A DNA stretch of 64,000 nucleotides, from contig NZ_JAAQPI010000001.1 of NCBI RefSeq assembly GCF_011683955.1, positions 186,001 to 250,000 on the forward strand, written 5' to 3'. Source of the DNA: Pseudomaricurvus alkylphenolicus. Its GTDB lineage: Bacteria > Pseudomonadota > Gammaproteobacteria > Pseudomonadales > Cellvibrionaceae. The translations under genes were made by a program, and so were the position numbers. The notes under the pieces were generated by a model that saw only the letters and a list, made by a program, of their open reading frames with translations, did no database searches and was not told the origin of the DNA. This document shows positions 25,251 to 34,840 of the stretch, piece by piece (position 1 is the first letter of the stretch; each line of letters opens with the position of its first letter).

Positions 25251-26240
25251 TCACAAGGATTCATCCTTCCCAAGCAAAAACCGCAGCGGAATATCCAAAC
25301 GCTGGCGCCAGGCATTTTCCGTATGTTCCGCTCCCTGGAAGCGACGGGTAATCCATTCGGCATCCGAATACCCCCGGGCGGCCATAATACCGTCGACCCG
25401 TGCCTGCAGCGGCGGATAGAGGGCATCGAGCGTGGCGGTACCAAAATCAAAGTAAATCCGATGCTGACCAGGTGCGGGAAGATGTCTTTCCAAATAAGCA
25501 TAGAACGCTTCCGGAATCGGATTACCCTGCACATGAAAAACTCCCGGCCAATGGCTGGACAAGCAGGCGGCGGCGCCAAAGATATGCGGGTACTCGCTCA
25601 ACGCATAAATGGAAATCAGCCCTCCCATGCTGGACCCCATCACCCTGGTATGGGCAGGCCCCGTGTTAACGGAATAGTGTTTATCGATAAAGGGCTTGAT
25701 TTCCTGCACCAGAAACTTCAGGTAATTGTCCGACTGTACCTCGGCATGAAACACCGCCGCGCCGGACTGGCGTTTGCTTTGCCGCAATTCGCGCCGTTGT
25801 TGCGGGCTGAAACTCTCCCAGGGCTTTTGCGGAAAATACTCACTGTGGCGAAGCGCCCCTCCATTGGGCACGCCGACAACAATAAAGGGGCGCACCTTGC
25901 CTCGGGATATCAAGTCTGCGGAGGTCTCATCCACCCCCCACTCCTGGCCATTCCAGTGGGTCGAGGCATCGAAGAGCGCGTCGCCGTCGTGCATATAGAC
26001 CACGTCGTACTTATTCGATGCCGAATACCCATCCGGGAGCCAAACCATAATGTCCCGACTGGCCACATAGTTGGATGGAAAATCGCGATGCACAACCAGC
26101 TTGCCTGAGCTTACCTGCGGTCCCTTGGCAAGGGCACTGGCCGCTAAACAACCTACCAACAGCATAACGGCTGCGGCAAACCCGGAACGCCAACCACTAA
26201 AATCAGAACGCGGCACCATCAGTCTCTCAAATACATCCAT
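25251..26240 (-). CDS. Secreted esterase of the Fes/CE1-like (PF00756) alpha/beta-hydrolase family
   Basis: A 329-residue protein with an N-terminal membrane/signal segment (about residues 20-39, ending ASALA). The first ATG has no ribosome site. The Met at residue 8 (26219) has GAGAG upstream and may be the true start. Catalytic Ser204 lies in MGSSMGGL. Asp and His are likely in 'YFDFGTATLDALYP' and 'RFQGAEHTENAW'. Early strands include 'DIMVWLPDGY' and 'VVYMHDGDALFD', typical of carbohydrate or feruloyl esterase-like members of PF00756. It is the last gene after GH13 and sulfatase (12-bp gap), so removal of acyl groups from a glycan is a fair inference. Confidence 0.85.
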   Translation of the reverse strand: MDVFERLMVPRSDFSGWRSGFAAAVMLLVGCLAASALAKGPQVSSGKLVVHRDFPSNYVASRDIMVWLPDGYSASNKYDVVYMHDGDALFDASTHWNGQEWGVDETSADLISRGKVRPFIVVGVPNGGALRHSEYFPQKPWESFSPQQRRELRQSKRQSGAAVFHAEVQSDNYLKFLVQEIKPFIDKHYSVNTGPAHTRVMGSSMGGLISIYALSEYPHIFGAAACLSSHWPGVFHVQGNPIPEAFYAYLERHLPAPGQHRIYFDFGTATLDALYPPLQARVDGIMAARGYSDAEWITRRFQGAEHTENAWRQRLDIPLRFLLGKDESL

Positions 26241-26252
26241 TTAAAACGACGA

Positions 26253-27659
26253 TCAACTGACGTTAATCGGCTTTTTCATTTTCATTTTTTTCTTCCAGCG
26301 CTTGATGTCCTGCTTGAATCCCTCCACCAGATGCGGATAGTCATCAATCAAGTTACGCTCTGATCGTGGGTCCACCTGAATATCATAGAGTTCCATCACA
26401 CCGGTGTCTTTAAACCACATAAAGTGCCAGCGCAGGGTTCTCACATAGTAGCCCTCCGTTCGCTCCCCCATCATATCGGTGGCTGAGCGGCGCTGATTCA
26501 CATAGCCCACGATCGATTGCCGTTGTGCCATGGGTTGCCCCTGCAACAAAGGCGTAAGCGAATAGCCCGGCAGACCTTTCGGGCTTTTAACACCGGCCAG
26601 ATTCAGAATCGTCGGCACAATATCTTCGCTGGTCACCAGGCTGGTCTCGTTCATAGTGCCTTGAATTCGATTGGGCCAGTAAAAAATAATCGGCGTTCTG
26701 AACGACATGTCGTACATACCGATCTTGCCCTTGTGGCCACCGTTGGCGAAATCAGCGTCGTTCTCGTAGGTGATTCCCTCCCCCGCGTATTCCACCCTGG
26801 CGTCTTGCTCCCAACCATTGTCACTGACGTAGATAAACAGGGTGTTGTCCATCAGGCCCCGTGATTCGATATGATCCATCAAACGCCCGACACCGTGATC
26901 CCACCAGGTGATATTGCTGTAATAGAGCCGGGCGGATTCCGACAGGTTTTTGTGTTGGTAGTACTTGCTGTGCTCGTAAGGCGCATCAAAGGGAGTATGA
27001 GGCAGCATGGGGCCGTACCAGACAAAGAACGGCTTGTCCTGGTTGTTGTCGATAAAGTCAAACAGCGGCTTCATGGTGGTTCGCCCCAGTTCCGTGCCAT
27101 CGGCGCCCATCATTTCATGAAAAAAGTCATCCTTGCCAAACAAAGACATATCCCAGCCTTTGGTCATACCCTCGGTAAAGTGACCGTTCTTATAGGAGTT
27201 TTCCCACCATTTACCCCCCTGCCAGCTCACGTATCCTTTCTTGGCCAACAATTTTGGAAGGGTATCAAACTCGCGCATGGCCGCCGCCTTTTCAACCTCG
27301 TGCCACATGCCTTTCTCTTTCTGGCTCAGCGAGGCGTAGTTTTTGTCGGCCTTGCGGCGTTTTTCCAGAATGCGGTTTTCCTGCAGTTTGTATTGCACCG
27401 GGTGCAGGCCGGTCATCAGGGTTCGCAATGACGGCCGGCAAATGCTGGCGGTTGAATGGGCCTGGGTAAAAGCCACCCCACCCTCGGCGATCATATCCAT
27501 GGTGGGCGTCACTACCTGTTGGTCCCCCATAAAGCCAAAGTACGGGTAGCCGTGATCGTCACCAATCAACAGCACCACATTAGGCGCGCGCTCCGCCAGC
27601 GCTGTCTGGGCAACCAGGCCCAGTGACAATAACCAGATTCCAGCCAATAGTTTTCCCAT
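26253..27659 (-). CDS. Secreted S1-family sulfatase
   Basis: About 468 residues from ATG 27659, which has GGAGT just upstream and a clear signal peptide (MGKLLAGIWL... ending TALA). The longer frame overlaps the GH13 gene and is rejected. The metal-binding start 'NVVLLIGDDHGYPYFG' carries D34 and D35. The formylglycine sequence is C74-R-P-S-L-R-T-L-M-T-G; the Cys would be oxidised to formylglycine by FGE, and the CRPSLRT form is a known variant. Other ligands lie in 'FIYVSDNGWE' and 'NGGHKGKIGMYD'. Substrate is probably a sulfated sugar or polysaccharide. Between GH13 (34-bp gap) and the esterase, it fits a glycan operon. Confidence 0.93.
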   Translation of the reverse strand: MGKLLAGIWLLSLGLVAQTALAERAPNVVLLIGDDHGYPYFGFMGDQQVVTPTMDMIAEGGVAFTQAHSTASICRPSLRTLMTGLHPVQYKLQENRILEKRRKADKNYASLSQKEKGMWHEVEKAAAMREFDTLPKLLAKKGYVSWQGGKWWENSYKNGHFTEGMTKGWDMSLFGKDDFFHEMMGADGTELGRTTMKPLFDFIDNNQDKPFFVWYGPMLPHTPFDAPYEHSKYYQHKNLSESARLYYSNITWWDHGVGRLMDHIESRGLMDNTLFIYVSDNGWEQDARVEYAGEGITYENDADFANGGHKGKIGMYDMSFRTPIIFYWPNRIQGTMNETSLVTSEDIVPTILNLAGVKSPKGLPGYSLTPLLQGQPMAQRQSIVGYVNQRRSATDMMGERTEGYYVRTLRWHFMWFKDTGVMELYDIQVDPRSERNLIDDYPHLVEGFKQDIKRWKKKMKMKKPINVS

Positions 27660-27693
27660 AAATAACTCCTGCGTTTGTCTTTTGTAAATCGTT

Positions 27694-30333
27694 TTAGTGC
27701 ACAGCCAGATTGTCGGGCTTGGCCACACGGACTCGAACATCGTCCAGAATTCTCGGTTCGCCGTGGTGGCCGCCGCCAAAGCTCCAGGCCTGTGGGGTCT
27801 CACCCAACTCCCGATAGTTACCCTCCCCGGTCATATCCCAGGTGGTGATGTAAATCTGCGCATCGTTCCAGTCATCAATGCCGATCTTGCTGCCTTCGTA
27901 AAAAAAGCGAATGGTGCGAGCATCCTTGTCCACGGTAATCTTGGGCGCAACGCCCAGCATTTCACCGGTTTTGGTCGCCTCCGCCCCCAGGCTCTTGTAC
28001 ATATAATTGCCCCAGCCGTAGGCCACGTGAGCCAGATCCCACTCCTGGGACGGTTCCAAACGGGCGTCCAACATCGGCAAAACATCGATGCCGCTTGTGC
28101 CGGGAATATCGATAAAGGTGGAAAAACTGACATTGTCGAAGCCATTGGCCGGTACCCAGACATCACTCACTTCTTTCATAGTCAGCACCAATTCCAGATT
28201 GCGGCCGGAGCTGCGAACCGAGACGGACTCGATATCCCCTTGGGCACCGCTGGCCTCATGCTGAGGGCGAATATAGCGACCCTCAGGGCCGCTGGCATCA
28301 CCGGTGCCATCGTCTACCCGTCGTACTATGTCGGCGTCAGTTACTTGCGAGTGGAACACCATGGCGGCACTGACGGCGTTATGCTCAGGCGCGTAAAGCT
28401 GAAGTTTGCGTTTTGCCAGGCCCAGGTCCCGGATGGGTAACTCAAACTGCCAGCGACCTTCGGCGTCGGCTTCAATGGCCTGAGCGTTATCGAGATTGCC
28501 ATCGATAACCGCCAAAAGATGTGTGTTGCCACGACTGACGGTGCCGCTCAGTCGCGTGTCACGGGTCAGGTTTTTTGCATTGATGTTTTGCTCGAAAGAA
28601 AATCTCAGCTCGTCGCTTTTTTGGGTAGCCGGGGAATGGTCAGCAATCGTGCCCGCAGTCTTCAGCACCAGCACCGCGTTGGCCTCCAGCTCCATATTCA
28701 ATCGTCCCTGGGCATCAGCAACCACATGGCCGCTGCTGTTCAAGGCAAACAATGGATCAAAGGTCTGGCCCGGTTCCACCTCCACATCCAGCTGGTTAAC
28801 CAGAATGCGATGATTCGCCGTGTTCATCAGCACCAGTGCCTTCTCACCTTGATAGCGACGCTCATAGGCCAACACACCCGGCCCGCTCTTTTCCGAGGCT
28901 AATGGCCGCAGGTCGCCCCGGGTCAGTATCCGATGCCCCGTACGCAGTTCGCTCAGTGTCTGGATATAGCGATAGAGGTCGGACTGCTGATCAAACTGGT
29001 CCTCCTCTGCCTGGAATCCGCCGGCGAACATGGCCTGGCGACTGCCCCTGTGCCCCTGTTCGGTGCCCTGGTAAATAATCGGCACACCGGGAATGGTAAA
29101 CATCACGGCCAGAGCCTGCTTAAACGCAGCGAGACTGCCACCGGCCAGAAATCGTTTGGTATCGTGGTTGTCAATAAAATTAGGGATTACATAGGGATCC
29201 GGATAAACCGCCATGTGTTTTTTCAGTCGATAGGCCAACTGACTCGTGGGCTTGCCTTCGCCCAAAACCTGATTGATCTCGAAATACAACGGGAAACCAA
29301 TGACGGAGTTCAGCTGCGGTTCTTCCTCGCTTCCTAAATAGCTGGCGACCGTGCGCTCGCCACTGTCCTGATAGGGAGGTGAAGACTCAAAGACTTCTCC
29401 AAAGGTAAGAAAGTGATCCTTGCCCAGCTGTTTCGCCGCCGGGTAGATACCGTCGTCGTCGTGAAGAAACTGCTGCCAGAACTCATGCTCCACATACTTG
29501 ACCGTATCGATACGGAAGGCATCTACTCCCACCTCTTCCATCCAGTAGCGATAGCTTTCCTTAAAAGCATCCACCACCAGTGGATTGCGAGTATTAAGAT
29601 CCGAGAGGTTACCCAACTGGTAGGTGTATTGTTGGTCGATATCGTGATAATCGTTGATCGGTGGCGTCCAGTTATAAATTGCCGCCTCGGCGTGTTGCGG
29701 ATTGGTGCGGTCGACCTGATCAAACGGCGCCATATCCGGTGCCTGTTGTATGGGGCTGTCGGTTTCAAACAACTGAAAATTCCGGGCCGTATCCTCGGGG
29801 TCGAACCCTTGCGGGTAGCCAAAGTAGATGCCGGTATGGTTAACCACAATATCCTGGATCAGGTACATGTCCCGGCGATGCAACGCATCCGACAAAGCAC
29901 GATAATCGTCCAGCGTGCCGTAGTGTTCATCCACTTCTTTAAAGTCCCGTGCCCAATAGCCATGATAGCCCGAATAGCTGGAATCCTTACTCCACCATTG
30001 GTTTGCCACCGGGGGAGTCAGCCAGATGGCGGTGGCTCCCAGCTCCTGTACATAATCGAGTTGGTCCACGATGCCTTTTAAATCGCCACCACTGTAGTGG
30101 CTTTCCAGAGCCGGATTGTATTCACCGTAACCCTGATCGTTGTTGCTGGGATCGCCGTCGTTAAAGCGGTCGATCATCAAAAAGTAAATCACCTGGTCGC
30201 GCCAGTCGGGCGAAGGTACATGCAAAAGCGGTTGTTCGACTTCGTCTTTACATCCCGCCAGCGTTAGTACCGCAAAAACAGATGCTGAACATAGTAACCG
30301 CCGCGGGTTGGTGTGAGTGTTACGAGTGATCAT
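27694..30333 (-). CDS. GH13-family alpha-amylase-like lipoprotein with extra C-terminal domains
   Basis: An 879-residue lipoprotein (LAGC lipobox, Cys28). The GH13 barrel shows 'DIVVNHTG' (region I), nucleophile D276 in VDAFRIDTVK (II), acid/base E313 in FGEVFES (III) and D391 in FIDNHDTK (IV). A C-terminal half follows: a beta-sandwich that includes an Ig-like segment about residues 570-670. The last ~230 residues ('YIRPQHEASGAQGDIESVSV' onward) resemble glucodextranase/DOMON-like domains found on maltogenic and glucodextranase-type enzymes. It acts on an alpha-glucan or alpha-linked oligosaccharide at the cell surface or in the periplasm. It is the first gene after the terminator behind the TonB receptor. 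Confidence 0.9.
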   Translation of the reverse strand: MITRNTHTNPRRLLCSASVFAVLTLAGCKDEVEQPLLHVPSPDWRDQVIYFLMIDRFNDGDPSNNDQGYGEYNPALESHYSGGDLKGIVDQLDYVQELGATAIWLTPPVANQWWSKDSSYSGYHGYWARDFKEVDEHYGTLDDYRALSDALHRRDMYLIQDIVVNHTGIYFGYPQGFDPEDTARNFQLFETDSPIQQAPDMAPFDQVDRTNPQHAEAAIYNWTPPINDYHDIDQQYTYQLGNLSDLNTRNPLVVDAFKESYRYWMEEVGVDAFRIDTVKYVEHEFWQQFLHDDDGIYPAAKQLGKDHFLTFGEVFESSPPYQDSGERTVASYLGSEEEPQLNSVIGFPLYFEINQVLGEGKPTSQLAYRLKKHMAVYPDPYVIPNFIDNHDTKRFLAGGSLAAFKQALAVMFTIPGVPIIYQGTEQGHRGSRQAMFAGGFQAEEDQFDQQSDLYRYIQTLSELRTGHRILTRGDLRPLASEKSGPGVLAYERRYQGEKALVLMNTANHRILVNQLDVEVEPGQTFDPLFALNSSGHVVADAQGRLNMELEANAVLVLKTAGTIADHSPATQKSDELRFSFEQNINAKNLTRDTRLSGTVSRGNTHLLAVIDGNLDNAQAIEADAEGRWQFELPIRDLGLAKRKLQLYAPEHNAVSAAMVFHSQVTDADIVRRVDDGTGDASGPEGRYIRPQHEASGAQGDIESVSVRSSGRNLELVLTMKEVSDVWVPANGFDNVSFSTFIDIPGTSGIDVLPMLDARLEPSQEWDLAHVAYGWGNYMYKSLGAEATKTGEMLGVAPKITVDKDARTIRFFYEGSKIGIDDWNDAQIYITTWDMTGEGNYRELGETPQAWSFGGGHHGEPRILDDVRVRVAKPDNLAVH

Positions 30334-30356
30334 TCTTCATTCCAAATAAATCTGGA

Positions 30357-30382
30357 GAAAAAAAGCCCCACGCAAATGGGGC
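30357..30382 (-). terminator. Rho-independent terminator after the TonB receptor
   Basis: On the minus strand a stem GCCCC-N8-GGGGC is followed directly by a run of seven T. It sits 66 bp beyond the receptor stop and 24 bp before the GH13 start, so it should separate the two or attenuate read-through. Confidence 0.8.
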
Positions 30383-30447
30383 CCAAGTGCAGTGGAACAC
30401 GATCTTGGCGAACAAGACCATTCACTGCGAGGATGTCAACTTGTGAC

Positions 30448-33400
30448 TTACATAGTGTAATGAACGCCCAGCCCCAAAATACGCCCATAGCTGGAGGTAA
30501 ACGAGGTTCTCTGCGGTACACCGCCGGTATACTTGCTACGCTCTTCATCCGTCAGGTTGGAGACAAAGAAATTGACTCGCAGATCCTTGTTGAAGTTGTA
30601 GGCGAAATTGGTACTCACAGTGGTAACGTCCTTAATGGTCAGGAAGTTTCCAAAGTCGTCAATATCGGTGTATTCGCTGCGATAGTCGACACCGACTCGC
30701 GCTTCGATCTTTTCGCCAGCCCACCAAAGCGCCGCGTTACCCACATCTTTGGAGAGGCCGGTCAGGCCAAAGGTGTTATCGCCGGAAGGGTCCACATTGG
30801 TTTCTGTGTAGGCATAGTTGGCACTTAAGCCCAGGCCATTAAAAGGCGCGGGCAAATCGTCAAAATTCATTAACAGCGCCACTTCCAGACCGCGAATATA
30901 GCCACCCTCTCCATTACCGACACCGGAAACCTGAGCAGTCTGTCCGTTGATGGTGGTCTGATTGGTAAACTCAGCCACAAATGATTCCAAGTCAGAATAG
31001 TGAGCCGCCAGTACCAGCGAAGTGCCGTCTTCCGGATACCATTCATAGGAGATGGTGCTCTGGTCCGCAATGGTAGGGTCCAGCTCCGGGGTACCCCCCG
31101 AACCCTCCAGACGATTGGCTAAGGTATTGAGAGAAACCCGCGCCGACGAACGCATATCGTCAATATTGGGGCGGCTCAGCACGGTTGCCCATCCCAGTCG
31201 CAATACCTGCGTATCGGACAGTTCCAGGCTCAGGTTAATACTGGGCAGCACTTCTGAGTAGCTGTGGTCTGCAGTCGTCGGCACGGCCGGATTGCCATCG
31301 CCCAGATCTACCCAGCCGGGCGATCGGCTGTCTGTACTGACGTAGCGCAGGCCGATATTGCCGCGGTAAGGCAGCAGGCCCTCACCTGCAAAGTCCGCTT
31401 GCAGGTAGAAAGACTCGGTATCCTCCTCCACGGCCCAAGAGGCCACCAGTTCGTCATTGCGACCGGAAACGGACGGCGTTTTCACAAAACCACCCAGGCG
31501 CTCGGCGATTTGGTCGAAGTCCCAGACAATAAAGTCGGGACCATTACTGGGACTGGCGATTGAATCTACAAAGGAGCTGTCCAACGGACTGATGTCCAGG
31601 GTGGGATCAAAGTTTGGATGCCATTGGAAACCGCTAACCACGAAGGAGTTGGCCGTGGACAGCTTGTCGAACACTTTTTCCCGTTCGGAATAACGCAGGC
31701 CGGCCTTGAAAGTGTGAAACTTCAATGCCTCGGTGCCGAGGTCCAGATCCCTGACCACGTCAAAACGAACGGCGGTCAGCTCGTCTTCCACAAATTCGCC
31801 AATACGGGCCAGCGACGGCCATCCCGTGGGTGTCCAGTTGGCCGGGTCGGTAACATCAAAGCCACTCACGGACAGTGAGGGGTTATCGCCATAGGCGCGA
31901 TAGTTAAAGATGCGGGAATCGGGTTCGGTCATGCGCAGGGTAAAATTATCAAACTGACGGGTGGATTCAGCTTTTGAATAGGCGATATCCCCGCTTAGCG
32001 TCCACAGGTCACCGTTCCATTGAATGTTCGCGCCGGTGCTGATGACTTCATCTTCAATGGCGATGCGCTGCCCCGTCGCCTGTACCGCGTTGCCGTTAGC
32101 GCCAATATTCAGCGTCGCGGCAGCCAGGTCATCACCGACAAAATCGGTGTTGGTGTAGGCGCCGGGTGCCAGCCAGGTGGTACCGGCGTACATGGTGTTC
32201 TGGGCTTCGGAATCGATATCCTTGGATGAGAACAGCAAGTCGATGTTAGCTTCCAGTTGATCGCTGGGATTCCACTGCAGCGCCAGGAAGATGCTGGAGC
32301 GTTTCTCCTCGCCGCCGAGCTGCCTGGTTTCAAAACCAAAGGGAATATGTTCGTCTCCTCCCTGTCCATCGCCATCGAGATCGAAACCGGCATCTCCGGT
32401 GCCGCTGCGATAGAGTCCCCAATCGAATGGCGAGAGGCTACCGTCGCGGGCGATGGTTTCATTGGCGTGGGCCGCCGCAATCACCACACCAAAATTATCC
32501 GAAAGCTGGTCGATGTAGGTAAGGCTGGTACGACCGCCTTCCGGATCGCCGAACTCGATGTCGTCGGCCACTTCGGTAATGGTTCCTTCGGCGGCAAACA
32601 CGATGCGTTGCTCGTCAAAATCCAGGGGCTTGAGAGTATCCATATTCACCACCCCGGTCAGCCCACCTTCCGCCAGAGAGGCCTTGGCTGTTTTGTGCAC
32701 CTGCACTTGCGATACCACGGTAGAAGGATATAGCGCGTAGTCAACGGTACGGGCATTGCCGACGGTCACCTGTTCTCTACCATTCAGTGTCGCCAACGCC
32801 AGATCCTGGGCACCGCGAATGGACAACTGACCGATATTGCCATCGTCGGTACGGGCACCGGCGATGCCCGGAATACTGGCCAGACTTTCAGCAATGGATT
32901 TTCCGGGCAGCACTCCGATGTCTTCCATGGAAATGGCCTCGATCACGGTATCGGCATTGCGCTTTTGCTCGATGGCATTCATCAGACTCTGGCGATAGGT
33001 GGCAACCACGACAATTTCTTCCAGAGTGACTTCGTTTTGACTGTTTTCGGCGTTCGCCTGGGCCTGTGCCAACGCTGCCTGATTACCACCCGATGCGGCA
33101 AAAAATCCGATCAGGGCTGCCAGAATATTCTTTTTGGACTGCTGCATTTCAGTGCTTTCCTCTCTTATTGTGGACGAGCCCTTTGTTGACAGAAAAACTG
33201 TCAGGACTCCTTTTTTGGAAAGACCGCTGGTAAGACCAGAACCTTCGAGCAAGAGTTGCAACGCCTTCTCAGTGGTGTAGCAACCCTTGACAGCATTTGC
33301 TTGCCTGGCCTTAGCCGGATCAAAAGGGAACAGCAACTTGGCGCCTGTCTTCTTTGCCAATTGACCAATAGCCTCAGCCGCGTTGAGCTGAGGTATATCG

Positions 33401-33501
33401 ATCTGGTGGCAATGGCCACTATCGAGTTTGGAGGCGTCCAGGTAACTGCTGTACCCGACGACCAACCACAATAATGTGTTTCCTATTAGATTCAGCCGCA
33501 T
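30448..33501 (-). CDS. STN-domain TonB-dependent receptor (transducer type)
   Basis: About 1017 residues from ATG 33501; the upstream open frame to 33669 has no signal or ribosome site. Residues 1-28 form a signal peptide. Residues about 30-107 are an STN domain ('IDIPQLNAAEAIGQLAKKTG'), the signalling module that talks to FecR. Residues 119-145 look like a second, internal signal peptide. The receptor proper then starts with TonB box 'EEIVVVATYRQS', plug and barrel, and closes in LGVHYTM. Receptors of this length occur in carbohydrate uptake loci. With the adjacent FecR and ECF sigma genes it forms a surface-signalling system likely to sense and import an oligosaccharide. Confidence 0.9.
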   Translation of the reverse strand: MRLNLIGNTLLWLVVGYSSYLDASKLDSGHCHQIDIPQLNAAEAIGQLAKKTGAKLLFPFDPAKARQANAVKGCYTTEKALQLLLEGSGLTSGLSKKGVLTVFLSTKGSSTIREESTEMQQSKKNILAALIGFFAASGGNQAALAQAQANAENSQNEVTLEEIVVVATYRQSLMNAIEQKRNADTVIEAISMEDIGVLPGKSIAESLASIPGIAGARTDDGNIGQLSIRGAQDLALATLNGREQVTVGNARTVDYALYPSTVVSQVQVHKTAKASLAEGGLTGVVNMDTLKPLDFDEQRIVFAAEGTITEVADDIEFGDPEGGRTSLTYIDQLSDNFGVVIAAAHANETIARDGSLSPFDWGLYRSGTGDAGFDLDGDGQGGDEHIPFGFETRQLGGEEKRSSIFLALQWNPSDQLEANIDLLFSSKDIDSEAQNTMYAGTTWLAPGAYTNTDFVGDDLAAATLNIGANGNAVQATGQRIAIEDEVISTGANIQWNGDLWTLSGDIAYSKAESTRQFDNFTLRMTEPDSRIFNYRAYGDNPSLSVSGFDVTDPANWTPTGWPSLARIGEFVEDELTAVRFDVVRDLDLGTEALKFHTFKAGLRYSEREKVFDKLSTANSFVVSGFQWHPNFDPTLDISPLDSSFVDSIASPSNGPDFIVWDFDQIAERLGGFVKTPSVSGRNDELVASWAVEEDTESFYLQADFAGEGLLPYRGNIGLRYVSTDSRSPGWVDLGDGNPAVPTTADHSYSEVLPSINLSLELSDTQVLRLGWATVLSRPNIDDMRSSARVSLNTLANRLEGSGGTPELDPTIADQSTISYEWYPEDGTSLVLAAHYSDLESFVAEFTNQTTINGQTAQVSGVGNGEGGYIRGLEVALLMNFDDLPAPFNGLGLSANYAYTETNVDPSGDNTFGLTGLSKDVGNAALWWAGEKIEARVGVDYRSEYTDIDDFGNFLTIKDVTTVSTNFAYNFNKDLRVNFFVSNLTDEERSKYTGGVPQRTSFTSSYGRILGLGVHYTM
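33147..33171 (-). promoter_or_regulatory. Candidate internal translation start in the STN receptor
   Basis: An ATG at 33147 (residue 119 of the long form) has AGAGGAAAG in the bases just upstream. It begins a signal-peptide-like sequence, MQQSKKNILAALIGFFAA. Translation from here would give an 899-residue receptor without the STN domain. Confidence 0.55.
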
Positions 33502-33544
33502 TTTCCGGATTGTTATCAACGACCTTTCAGTAAGGATGACAACC

Positions 33545-33602
33545 CGAAAATGCAAACCCGCAAAAAAATCGTAATTTTTTTTGAATTTTTTTCCCACGGG
33601 GG
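33545..33602 (-). promoter_or_regulatory. A/T-tract leader, likely promoter of the STN receptor
   Basis: The 231-bp gap behind FecR carries three phased A/T tracts between 33562 and 33595. On the minus strand these read GGGAAAAAAATTC, then AAAAAAAATTACGATTTT. GGGAAA followed about 18 bases later by CGATTT could be an ECF-type -35/-10, but this is a guess from composition. Confidence 0.35.
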
Positions 33603-33732
33603 CCAAAGTCCTGGCGATCATTGCTGAACAACCCGATGTCAGTAGAACAAGAAGGAGGTCACAAACCACTGCAACAGTAGTCTGGGATTATCGATAAGTA
33701 TAGGAGGCGACCGTACGATCGTCGATCAACGT

Positions 33733-34812
33733 TTATTCGCCGGCCGCCAGAATAGTGATTTCGTCTTGGTTGGAATGGACAATACGCAGGCCGAAGCTGG
33801 CCTCAAGTGCTTCGAGCATGGCTTCCGTGTCACCCACTTCAAACTGTCCACCGATCCTCAGCGCCCTCACGGCTGGATCCGGAATCAGAATTACCGTGGA
33901 AGTGTAGCGGCTGATCTCCTCAACCACCTGGTCCAATGGCTCTCCCGCAAACGTCAGCAGCCCCTGGCGCCAGGACAGCAGGCGCTCCATCTCTTGCGGT
34001 TTATATTCGCGAATATCGGTCTGTACCCTGCTCTCGCCGGAGTCAGAACTCTCAGCGGTATGCATCACTGCACGCTGACCGGCCTGAAGCCGGCCAATCT
34101 CCTTTGCGGGTTCACGAGCGGTTTGCAGCGTTTCACCCTGCTCCGCGTCAGGAGCCGTCGACACCTCTTCCAACAGCGCCGCGAGGGCCACCCGCCCCTC
34201 TGTCACCATCACATCAACATCACGTCGCTTGAGACTGACAGAAAATGCAGTGCCCACTGCTTCAACGCTGCGTTGACCTGCGTAGACCTTAAACGGCTTG
34301 GAGCGATTCTTCGCCACCTCAAAGTAAGCTTCTCCGCTTAAGAGATGGATATCTCGGTAATGATCGCTAAATGCGACACGAATGCGGCTGTCAGTATTTA
34401 GAGTGACCATAGAACCATCGGCTAATTCGATGCGCCGCTGTTCACCGACTTCGGTCAGGTAGTCTCCGTTGGTTTGCAGCCAACGCTCAGAGAACAGCTG
34501 ATTGACCAACAGTGCCATGAAACCGACCAGCAGGACTGATGCGGCCACAGGCAAGACTGAGCGAATTCTCGACTGACGTTTCGATGCAGGCGTTGCCATG
34601 GGTACAGACAACTCAGTCAGAACATTCAGTTTGCCCCAAAGCCGAGCCAATTCCGCCAGCTTGTCGCGATGCTGGGTACTGCGAGCCATCCAGGCTTGCA
34701 TCTCCTCGCGATCACCGGCGCTCAGAGGCTCGTCCCCATCGAGCCGAATCAGCCAGGCGGCGGCCTCCTCATTAATGGTATCTTTGGCCGTAAATTGGTG
34801 AATATTGTCCAT
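33733..34812 (-). CDS. FecR-family anti-sigma / signal transducer
   Basis: A 359-residue single-pass protein from ATG 34812 (a TTG one codon earlier is less likely). The N-terminal cytoplasmic DUF4880-like helix region contains 'EEAAAWLIRLDGDEPLSAGD'. It is followed by one TM segment near residue 95 (VLPVAASVLLVGFMALLVN) and a periplasmic FecR domain ('GDYLTEVGEQRRIELADGS', 'HLLSGEAYFEVAKNRSKPF'). The C-terminal STN-like domain ends in 'LTFAGEPLDQVVEEISRYT'. It links the receptor in the outer membrane to the sigma factor encoded 28 bp upstream. An extra acidic, Gln/Glu-rich insert (about residues 205-255) separates the two periplasmic parts. Confidence 0.92.
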   Translation of the reverse strand: MDNIHQFTAKDTINEEAAAWLIRLDGDEPLSAGDREEMQAWMARSTQHRDKLAELARLWGKLNVLTELSVPMATPASKRQSRIRSVLPVAASVLLVGFMALLVNQLFSERWLQTNGDYLTEVGEQRRIELADGSMVTLNTDSRIRVAFSDHYRDIHLLSGEAYFEVAKNRSKPFKVYAGQRSVEAVGTAFSVSLKRRDVDVMVTEGRVALAALLEEVSTAPDAEQGETLQTAREPAKEIGRLQAGQRAVMHTAESSDSGESRVQTDIREYKPQEMERLLSWRQGLLTFAGEPLDQVVEEISRYTSTVILIPDPAVRALRIGGQFEVGDTEAMLEALEASFGLRIVHSNQDEITILAAGE

Positions 34813-34840
34813 CAACTGTGGTCTCTGCCATTACGCCATA

